From: Zoroaster sp. YZ-2022
Taxonomy: Eukaryota > Echinodermata > Asteroidea > Forcipulatida > Zoroasteridae
DNA: 64,000 nucleotides
Assembly: GCA_029582265.1 (NCBI GenBank)
Contig: CM055816.1
Coordinates: forward strand, 39,440,466-39,504,465
Reading direction: 5' to 3'
Every line of letters begins with the position of its first letter. Within the stretch, counting starts at the first letter, position 1. Positions 55,860 through 64,000 of this stretch are shown one piece after another. A program made the translations under genes and the position numbers. A model generated the notes under the pieces. The model made no database searches. It was not told the origin of the DNA and was given only the letters and a program-made list of their open reading frames with translations.

Positions 55860-56405
55860 GGGATGGTACAACATTGGTGATTATTAGATTATCATACTAC
55901 ATGTATAAATTGTTATCTAAAAGCTGACATGTACATATACTTGGTGTGAAGTTGATACAAGTGCTAATGTATCAAATCATCCTGAGATAGAAGAAATGCT
56001 TTTATTTTAGAGGGGAACAAACTAACAGTTTTTTTTTCAAAAAGTGTGCATCCGACAACTTTTAAACGTAGGTTTTTGTAGTTTTCTAAATAAACATGAG
56101 CACCTACTGTGATCAAACTTGCTTAAAACCCTAACCCCTCTTCCTCAATCCATCAAAATCCAACACCATGCAGTAACACTACCACCCAACTGTTGGACTG
56201 AGATGGAATTGGGACACCCTGCCCCCATGCAAAGTATCCCTGCCTGGGCTATACAGTACTGAATCCATCAAAATCCAACACAACCAGCTGTTGGAGTTTG
56301 ATGGTTTTGGGTTTGGGATTGTTAGGGTAAGTCTTATGTTTTTTTCTCAAAAAACTGATGGGTTGAAACTAGCATTTCTAAATACCAACGTTTGTAACTT
56401 TCCCT
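55860..56405 (+). mobile_element. Family L element with nested F3
   Basis: Starts gggatggtacaacattggtg and ends taccaacgtttgtaactttccct with TTAA at 56406-56409. F3 is nested at 56129-56327. Confidence 0.6.
56129..56327 (+). mobile_element. TTAA element, family F, deleted copy (F3)
   Basis: Starts CCCTAACCCCTCTTCC and ends GTTAGGG; interior words ccatcaaaatccaaca and tgttggactgagatgg. About 100 bp shorter than F1/F2. Confidence 0.75.
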
Positions 56406-56409
56406 TTAA

Positions 56410-56935
56410 GAATAGAGAAGATTTGCCAAACTCTATGATTATCGAGTCATGTTGATAGAAGCATGAAGTGTGATAATAGTGAGGAATTCAAAGGTCCAAG
56501 GAGATAACATTTACAACCCACGCATCCTCAGAGAAAGGTTAATTCCCTTTTCCAGGTGGTTCAAATGTACCGTGTATCGATGTCGAATGAGCAATGTGTA
56601 AAAAAAAAACCCCATAAAAACATGCAATGTAAGCCTGTGGCTTTCTCTGTATGCTATTTTTTCTCGAGCTAGTGGACAGATTCCCATTAATGTGGATAAT
56701 CGGTGTGCAGAAATCTGGCTTTCCCCCTTAACCGGTGAGATGAGGCGGAGTAGACAATCTTTGGTTGGAAGCAGCCGTCGCTGGGGCAGAACCAAGGTGG
56801 CAACAAGGGGACACAGGGTAAAGGGGCGTGGACATACTGCAACCAAGAGGGGGGGGGTTGAAAACTCCTGTCTCCTTGGATCCACCAATGAAGTCCAATT
56901 GATCAAGTCTTCCCTTTGTCCATGTAATCTTTGTA
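56410..56935. other. No gene recognised
   Basis: Non-repetitive, GC-balanced at 56690-56880. ORFs (171 aa on minus, 106 aa on plus) overlap family I and each other and are not recognised. Confidence 0.4.
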
Positions 56936-56939
56936 TTAA

Positions 56940-57169
56940 AGGGACAATATTGTCACGATCAGAGCAGACTTTCAACAGGGCATGGAATCGGTGTCCTACA
57001 CGTACTATGTAGTTTAAGATGAACACAGGGACTGATAATTACTGGCTCATTTATGCAGCACCAATGGTAATATGACCTTATCATGTGGGGTATTATTTTC
57101 AGTCACTGAGTTAATCGAAAAACTAGCACTCCGATTCCATGCCCTGATGATCGTGACGATATTGTCTCT
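56940..57169 (+). mobile_element. TTAA element, family I (copy I4)
   Basis: TTAA at 56936-56939; start agggacaatattgtcacgat, end gatcgtgacgatattgtctc. Abuts D3. Confidence 0.85.
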
Positions 57170-57171
57170 TA

Positions 57172-57472
57172 GACACTCAAAATTTGTATGTCTCTCTTAA
57201 CCCATTGACTTTGTGCAGTGCACTCAAATACATGCAAGCACATGTGGCTGTGATAAGGAGGTCAAACCAAAACCAATCAAAGACACTCAAAATTTGTATG
57301 TAACTCCCAACCCATTGACTTTGTGCAGTGCACTCAAATAAATCAGTACATACACAGCTCTGTGTGACTCTGTGGTTTGACCTACCAATTGACAATGCAA
57401 CCAAAAATACTCAAGTGACTGTCTGTGAGTGCCGTGCTGACTGGGCCAAATTTCAGCCTGGGCATAGGAGGG
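57172..57472 (+). mobile_element. TTAA element, family D (copy D3), left end missing
   Basis: agacactcaaaatttgtatg start directly after I4; right end GGCATAGGAGGG with TTAA at 57473-57476. Confidence 0.85.
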
Positions 57473-57476
57473 TTAA

Positions 57477-57805
57477 TGACGTCACAATTTGCTTTGCGTC
57501 TCCATGGCGTATTAAATCGGGCTTTAATCCACGTAGAGTAATAGTGACGTGTTTTTACCTGACTGCTTTCTAAGCTCATCTCGGTCACTGAGTAATCGTG
57601 GCCAGGTTTTGATCCTATCATACTTGTAGCTAAAATTTATTATTAAAAGCAAATCACGCAAGCTACATGTAAGTGTTAAATATGAACATGAACATACCGT
57701 ACCATGTATCTGTAGAATTTCGGAACTTTATTTAATATGGGGCCATGGGGGGGGGGGGGGGGGTGGAGCACATACCTCTCTGTTCAAGCTGTTTTTGTTT
57801 ACACA
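57477..57805. other. No gene seen
   Basis: Includes a G(20)-class tract at about 57743-57762. Confidence 0.45.
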
Positions 57806-57809
57806 TTAA

Positions 57810-58072
57810 CCCTAACCACCCCAAATCCTGCAAAATCCTCCAAGGGGCACTTTTGGGGGAAAAATTCAGTACTGTTGGAAACTGGTACTTTTACCTCTTC
57901 AAATGGGACAAAATTACTACCTGGCAAGAAGTATAGGCCATAAGTGCTGAATAGGAAAGATCAACGAAAATGCATTGTGCATCTTGAAGATAAGGGCATG
58001 TTTCCAAAAGTGCACTGATGGATTTTGGAGGATTCAGGAAGGTTCCTAGCCAGAATACCTTGGGGGTTAGGG
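57810..58072 (-). mobile_element. TTAA element, family E (copy E4)
   Basis: TTAA on both sides; ends CCCTAACCACCCC and GGGGGTTAGGG. Reverse of E1. Confidence 0.9.
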
Positions 58073-58076
58073 TTAA

Positions 58077-58720
58077 AAAGTTAAAAATGAAGAAATACAA
58101 TGGATGAACAAAATGTGCAACCTCTTCCCCTCCTGCATGGCAAAAGAAGATTGAAAATGCTCACCCACCCCTTCCCCCCCCCCTCCCCCTCACTCCTTCA
58201 TGGCAATTATCTGGTTAATTGATTCAGGGGGCATGCTCCCCGTAGTATTTCCTTCCTCCCTCCATGGGTACGTGATCAGTAGCTTTATTCAGTCCAATCT
58301 ATATACTCGTAATAATAACACAGACGTGTACACTGTATACACTGTGTGATTAGTTGGTCCTGGGAGACAAGCTACTGTGTCTGTACCTGTCTGTAGTAGC
58401 TTAAACACAGTGCTTTTGTTGGGCACAATTGGTGATTGGATGATATCAGGCACTTGAGTGTGCATTTCATAGGACAATGACTGGATTAGTGTGTAACACG
58501 TATATATACATTTGTGCAAACAACTTACAATCGGCCTGTATCTTATAGACCATGTCACACATGTTTATATTAGGAGCTTCCTGTGTCAGTAACATGGGAT
58601 CTTTTTATTAACTTATTATTTTTTTTTTTAATTTATCTTTATTGTCATCTCCACATACATGTACATGTACACTAATATTGTATTAAAAACAAATACTGAT
58701 GAATGAGATTTGGGATAAAA
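58077..58720. other. No gene seen
   Basis: C-rich patches at 58165-58195; T-rich at 58615. Unremarkable. Confidence 0.4.
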
Positions 58721-58934
58721 TTATGACACGGATAACAATATAGCTGATGCCTGCCACAGTTTGGTTCCTACATAAGGCTGCCTGCCATAAATGACATCAT
58801 TGTAGCTTTTGCCTGCCAGTTTGACAGGGAACAAAATTCCTGCAGACATCTCATCAAAATGTGAGCGTTTGTGGTGGCAGCCATTGAAAACAATGCTGTG
58901 GGTTGTAAGGCTGCCTGCCATAAATGACATCATT

Positions 58935-59505
58935 AATAATAATAATAATATAAAGATTTGTAGCTCGCACATATCCACCCTGCTGGGCGCTCAAGGCGCG
59001 GAAACAAAGAAAAAACATGAATACAAACAATATACAATGATAGATAGCATATAGGTAAAAATTATGTACTGAGATACATGTACACTACAATGCAATTACA
59101 AATATATATCATCTTTGAAGAATTGTGACATAAGATGAGTTTTAAGCATCGACTTAAATCTAGTTATACTATGACAAGATTTGAGTTTAGTTGGAAGATG
59201 ATTCCAGAGTCTCGGAGCTGCGACAGAAAAAGACCTATCACCCCAGTTCCGTTTTGAAGTTGGTTCCTTTAGGAGTAACATGTTCCTGGAGCGCAAATTG
59301 CGTGATGGAGTGTAGACTTTAAGCAGTTCAGAAATATAAATTGGAGCAATGTTATTAAAAGATTTGTGAACAAAAACAATTCTCTGTGAAACAGGAAGCC
59401 AGTGCAGTTCTTTCAAGATTGGCGTGATATGGCATGACTTTCTGGACAGTCACAACACGAGCTGCTGTGTTTTGTATGAAGACGAAATATTTGATTCTGT
59501 TGTGT
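58935..59505 (-). mobile_element. 5'-truncated CR1/L2-type LINE
   Basis: The 106-aa minus-strand ORF (59096-59416) reads LHWLPVSQRIVF ... YTPSRNLRSRN ... WGDRSFSVAAPRLWNHLP ... FKSMLKTHL, the conserved C-terminus of CR1/L2/Jockey-group reverse transcriptases. Upstream QNTAARVV lies in another frame (frameshift near 59420-59465), and the element is truncated near 59505. The 3' UTR ends GCGCCTTGAGCGCCC ... GTGGATATGTGCG and (ATT)n. Inactive. Confidence 0.88.
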
Positions 59506-59579
59506 TTGCCTGCCACAGTTTGATAGAGGGTGCTCTTGTAAACAAATGATGTCATCATCATGTGTCACATGACCATCTA

Positions 59580-60160
59580 CACTGAGCCAAAAAAGAAACT
59601 TATAAAATTTTAACAGATCACCAAATAAAATTCTGTGCATGAAAATGTACCAAATTTGGATACAATATTACTGCAATGTATTGCTTCAAATGGCAGTCAA
59701 TAACCAATTGTTTGCTTCAATGACACAAGAGAAATGTGCACTGACCCAAAGGACTTGCTGTTCCACATGTCACATTCTTCAGCTGCAGCCCTGTACACAC
59801 ATGCATGTTAGCCTTGGCATATCTGTTTCATTAGCAATACTCAGAAGGACTAGAGCAACCCTGTATGAAGACTTGCAATCATGCAGGTAAGGGGTGCAAA
59901 TCCCTTTACAAAATCTTTTGTTTCATCATTGACATGCATGTGTGTACAGGGCTGCAGCTGAATAATGTGACATGTGGAACAGCAAGTCCTTTGGGTCAGT
60001 GCACATTTCTCTTGTGTCATTGAAGCAAACAATTGGTTATTGACTGCCATTTGAAGCAATACATTGCAGTAATATTATATCCAAATTTGGTACATTTTCA
60101 TGCACAGAATTTTATTTGGTGATCTGTTAAAATTTTATAAGTTTCTTTTTTGGCTCAGTG
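59580..60160. mobile_element. Foldback Tc1/mariner-like element
   Basis: About 230-bp inverted arms (59580-59809 and 59932-60160) around a 122-bp centre. Ends CACTGAGCCAAAAAAGAAAC and complement with TA on both sides. The two arms give mirror ORFs. No transposase. Confidence 0.93.
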
Positions 60161-60168
60161 TATATTAA

Positions 60169-60768
60169 ATTGAAGGTACCACAGTTTTAAGGACCTTATA
60201 ACTTAATTACTGAATTACAGTGTTTTGCGAATGCTAATATGATATAAAGAAAAGACACAGGTGCCAATCATATTATGAGCAAATATAACTAAAATAAATA
60301 TGCACATTTTCCAAGAAGTTGTCAGTACCTTCATTTCAGAGGAAAACCAACTAACATTGTACAAAATGTTGTCAGATGACAGCTGTTTGTTTTTGTAATT
60401 TTGTGAATGCCTTTTTCGCCACTACGCATTGAGCTGGAAACGTTCACAGGTTTCTTTTCTTTAAAAAAAAATGTAAATCTTGATTCAAAGAAAAGTAAGC
60501 CTGCATCTTACTCAAAGAATTGGGTTTGCCAACATACATTGTCTTTGAGTTCTTTCGGGTACACCATGTAATGATCTCTTTTTGGAAAAAGTGATGGCTC
60601 TGAGAAGAGCCGGTTGGTTTGTTCTCATCAGAGCCATCACTTTTTCCAAAAAGAGATTACATGGTGTACCCAAAAGAACTCAAAAACATCTTTCTCCACC
60701 ATGCAAAGCCTGAAATCCTACAACATACAATGTACATGGACACGTATCCAACATGTTGTACCTTCCCT
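60169..60768 (+). mobile_element. Family L element containing a palindrome
   Basis: TTAA at 60165-60168 and 60769-60772; ends attgaaggtaccacag and catgttgtaccttccct. Contains the inverted repeat at 60544-60685. Confidence 0.55.
60544..60685. repeat. Palindrome with histone-type 3' stem-loop
   Basis: Arms 60544-60603 and 60628-60685 are near-perfect complements. At the junction, the minus strand of 60596-60611 reads GGCTCTTCTCAGAGCC, close to the histone mRNA 3' stem-loop, followed 12 nt later by CAAAAAGAGA, similar to the histone downstream element. No histone ORF adjoins it. Confidence 0.7.
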
Positions 60769-60772
60769 TTAA

Positions 60773-61739
60773 TAATGTGTATTTTTTGGAATGACCTTTT
60801 TACGGTCCTGTGATAACCTGACCTTTCGCTACTGCCCTCAGCCGTGATCATTCAGTGTACGGGTCCGTGTTGTCAACAATTCAGCATTTCCCCTTGGCCT
60901 AGCTTGATGTTGGACATGGTTCTAACGCTCAAGGAGATCGCCTTTGAAGTGTTCAGCGGGGAGTGGATGTGCCGAGAGCTTAAATCTTCTAATCCTATTT
61001 GTCCGTGAATTCAGTAGACATTCCGGTCCTCATATTGTCTCCGTTTCTCAAAAGGTTTTTTTGTTGATGTCGCCATCACTTGAAGTCTGTTCTGCGAATC
61101 TCTGTATCAGAGTATAATATAGGGCTCACTTGGACTTCATGTTTTTGAATATTGATTTGTTCACGCTTGGGTGGAACATGTTTCTGCATACATGTATCTT
61201 GCCATTTAGAAATTGAAATATTGAAACTAGCAACCCCCCCCCCCCCTGCAAAAAAAAAAAAAAAATTTAAAATCAAAATTAAACAATTGTAAAAATATCT
61301 CTGTATGTACAGGTGATAAGGTATTGTGGAGGATATTCAGATAGTTTCAGTATTCTGTACAGGGATGTTTACACAAGAGTAATAAATTTATTGAAACACA
61401 TGTTAACATTGTCCAAGTACATGTACGCGTACAATTTACGCACATGTACGTTTAGCTTTAAGTGAAAATTTAAAATCTAGGGGAATCTAATTTGTGGTTG
61501 CATTTTTAACCTGGAACATATGGAAATGGAAAGGAAAATCCAGTTTTTATGCAGTTTAAAAATCTTGTTAGGAACACTTAAATTTACGGATTCAGTTTGA
61601 ACGTATTTGAATGTTCGTCTGGTAATTATATTAGTATTTTTTATTGGGTAATGATTTACACGCAGCAATAAGATTGCAATAAATATGAAGCAAATTAAAT
61701 CTTGTTACTGCGAGAATTTGAACTTTATTTTTCCCTGCC
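60773..61739. other. Unique sequence, no gene seen
   Basis: 60850-61060 is GC-balanced and non-repetitive (ctttgaagtgttc, ttctaatccta); 61232-61265 is a C-tract then A-tract. Possibly regulatory at the left. Confidence 0.35.
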
Positions 61740-62300
61740 GCTATTAATCCCCATGCATCTCAAAAACAGAAACAGCTGGCCGTGTCGAGGTACGTGTCAG
61801 GGATTGCTATTAATAAACCGTATCATACGGCCATAAATCCCACATTATTTCCACATGCATGGCTCATAAGTTTATTACATGCGAGATGGTATGAAAGCCA
61901 TCGGGGGAAGAGCCGGAGCCAAGCCAGTTCAGAGAGAAGGACCAGGCAGCACTGCCCAGGGCTCACAAGCCAGGTATATCTAATACGATAAGCCGTTCCT
62001 TAACATTCCTTCACTCGCTTTGGAGAGCTGTGATGTTCCTTTTCTCGACTTTAGACGGAGGTACAGGCAAACAAGGTCGGGGGGCCGGGCAGGGCGTGAT
62101 TCGATGATGAAGGTAGATAATTGGCTCTCCGTTCAAAAGTTCACCAGAGTGGAGAGACGGAGGGAGGTGGCCATCTTTAGGGAGAAGTGAGATTGGAATG
62201 CGACGCGATGTTTTTTTTTTCTTGAGGTGGGAGGAGGATGTTCATGTTTGATAGTTTAGAGTAATGGAGTATGATGATAAGACTCGATAATGATGATGAT
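61740..62300. promoter_or_regulatory. Unique island, enhancer-like
   Basis: aaacagctggccgtgtcgag, ttgctattaataaaccg, ggccataaatcccac, ttccacatgcatggctcata are non-repetitive and homeodomain-word-rich. A possible donor CCAG|gtatat at 61974 lacks a convincing acceptor, so I do not call an exon. Confidence 0.35.
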
Positions 62301-62812
62301 GATGTTGTTGCTACTAGATTTCATTTCCTGCATCCATACTTGATCCTATTGACTGTGTGAACCACCGCTATTGATTGGTCTGAGTCGATGACGACTTGGG
62401 GATTGCGTTTGAAAAAGGTCACTGGAAGAAAACATGGTAAGAGATATACAGCTCTTCTGATCCATTTTCAGAAGTGAATTTTCAGATGAGCAGAGTGCAT
62501 CCCTGTTTGTAGTTGATGAGGCCTGGAGAGGTTCACTGTTGGTGCTTTTGGTATTAATTAATACACACTTTAGTGAATGTTGTGCACCAAGGATGTGCGT
62601 GGTAATTGATGATTTGCGTACATGATTCGCAAAAGTTGAACACATTTCAACTGGTGTGAATCATTCATCGTGAGTTAATGACAATATAAAAATGTGCTTT
62701 GCATTCGTGTTCTCATGAAGTGTGACCTAGCCTTTTTGCACTAAATGTATACTGACAAGTTTTGGCTTACCCAAAATTGTCAGTGCAATTTACGTACAGT
62801 GTGTCCCTTCGT
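62301..62812. other. No gene recognised
   Basis: aatacacactttagtgaatg at 62559 is the inverse of 63242-63264. ORFs share that match and are not genes. Confidence 0.45.
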
Positions 62813-63191
62813 GGAGTGTCGTGGCCGAGCGGTCTAGCTTAATGGACTCAAGTTCTGGTGTTAGCAGCAGAATGTGGGTTCGAATCCCGGCCATGACACT
62901 TGTGTCCTTGAGCAAGACACTTAACCATAATTGCTTCTCTCCACCCAGGGGTTAAATGGGTACCTGTGAGGGCAGAGTTGGTTGATTAGCCCTATATGCG
63001 CTGTAATGGCAGCAATTGAGCTGTATATACTCCCCAGGGAGCTGAGATGGTTTCAGGAATGATTTATGAGCCTTATGAGCCTTATGAGCAGGGGTAATAT
63101 ATACATGTAATGTGCCTTGAGCACCACTCAGTTGGTGGATACGTGCGCTATATAAGTCCACACATTATTATTATTATTATTATTATTATTA
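62813..63191 (+). mobile_element. SINE S5, long type
   Basis: Head GGAGTGTCGTGGCCGAGCGG, long-type body, tail GTGCCTTGAGCACC ... GTGCGCTATATAAGTCC and (TTA)n. Target duplication not clear. Confidence 0.88.
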
Positions 63192-63621
63192 CAAGCCTAC
63201 GGGGAAGTACCATGCGAACTACACTTACATGTACATGTACGCAACATTCACTAAAGTGTGTATTGGTCCCTTCAGAGGAGGCTGTAAGGGCGCAATTTTA
63301 TGATATGGTTGATGGACTTTGCGAGTCTCGACTGGATGGTTGTCTCAAACTCGTGTGCATCCTCTTCGTAAAGGAGATGCATCATATGTGTTTCCACTTG
63401 TGGCCCCCAAGGCAAAACAAAAAAAGACGCTTAGAGATTCTTTACAGAACATGTTTTTCAAGATTTCAGTGCGATTGTATCGCTGAAATGGTAGCCATTA
63501 GTAAGAATCCAATCTTTTGCAAAGCATATAAATCACGATCAACTTTATGATTTCATCTGTGATTCTAAAAAGGAAAGGTGGGCGTGAAGGAGGCGTGGCT
63601 TATGTTGAAATGACGTCACAC
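63192..63621. other. No gene recognised
   Basis: 146-aa ORF (63110-63550) starts in the SINE tail; its later part is unique but unrecognised. Confidence 0.4.
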
Positions 63622-63622
63622 T

Positions 63623-63994
63623 TTAGCTTGGGCGATAACACGATAATATCGAATATCGCGATTACAAAGTTATCGAGATACCGGAAAGTCGCTATTAAAA
63701 AAAAAAATATCGCGATTAAGAAAAATGCCATTGTGAGTCGAGTCAGAAATTCCATGGAAATGAAATTAGGACACAGTCTTTTCAGCTTTCGGAAGTGAGA
63801 AACAAAAGCGAACTACTTTAGAAGTACATACACGCTATGCAAATGAATTTGTGATTTATTGTGACGCTTGTAGAAAGGTACATGTACATACCTGGGGTTA
63901 TTGGCTCTAAAGCAATTATGCGTGAATGAAAAACAAATAATCGCGATATTATCGAAAATCGCGATATATGTCCAGTCGATATCGCCCAAGCCTA
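63623..63994. mobile_element. hAT-like element at the window edge
   Basis: Ends TTAGCTTGGGCGATA and TATCGCCCAAGCCTA with atatcgcgat words. GTCACACT precedes it and GTCACA (cut off by the edge) follows it, consistent with an 8-bp hAT duplication. Confidence 0.75.
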
Positions 63995-64000
63995 GTCACA

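Noticed and set aside
59639..60059. Two ORFs sharing MAVNNQLFASMTQEK on opposite strands
   Set aside because: Mirror readings of the two arms of the foldback element.
61782..61991. Coding exon ending at CCAG|gtatat
   Set aside because: Donor-like site is present but no pyrimidine-rich acceptor; frames disagree with the exon at 55273.
62346..63550. Two ORFs sharing QHSLKCVL
   Set aside because: The shared peptide comes from the 23-bp inverted repeat; neither ORF has other support.

Overview
The window reads as non-coding, transposon-saturated nuclear DNA of an animal, most likely a marine invertebrate. Evidence: frequent TACATGTA words, several TAGGCCTA words, tRNA-derived SINEs with (TTA)n tails, a CR1/L2-type LINE fragment, and remnants consistent with Tc1/mariner, hAT, PIF/Harbinger-like and TTAA-targeting transposons. 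An invertebrate deuterostome is plausible, but the sequence alone does not settle the phylum. There is no operon-like layout and no long ORF that survives inspection; nearly all ORFs are readings of repeats.

Layout. 1-3014 is an array of tRNA-Thr and tRNA-Lys genes and pseudogenes; one is split by a SINE. 4180-4498 is a CpG-richer stretch ending in a possible first coding exon (4452-4498) with a GT donor. A second possible exon (55273-55342, lysine-rich, with AG acceptor and GT donor) lies 50 kb downstream on the same strand in compatible phase, so most of the window may be one very large intron. 5744-6222 is a G-rich 20-bp minisatellite.

The rest is dominated by more than 30 short elements flanked by TTAA (or a matching variant such as CTAA). 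Their insides belong to at least eleven unrelated families (A-K here), but their ends are shared: CCCTCCTA in A-D and J, CCCTAACC in E-H, CCAGTTCGC in K, AGGGACAG in I. Many interiors are built from one short word repeated in both orientations. An older TTAA-flanked family (L) is also dispersed. Nesting is frequent: SINE in tRNA gene, SINE in family A and H elements, an 864-bp TAA-flanked element in family J, F inside L, a 146-bp element inside a hAT. A 44-bp satellite of about 32 units has grown inside one H element.

Between repeats lie unique islands (around 13.0, 15.6, 23.6-24.3, 34.1, 61.8 kb) with dense homeodomain-, POU/SOX- or E-box-like words that look like candidate enhancers. The best functional statements are two cloverleaf-competent tRNAs (Thr-UGU at 2355, Lys-UUU at 2672), the SINE/LINE partnership through a shared 3' tail, and the putative two-exon gene; the rest is mobile-element archaeology.
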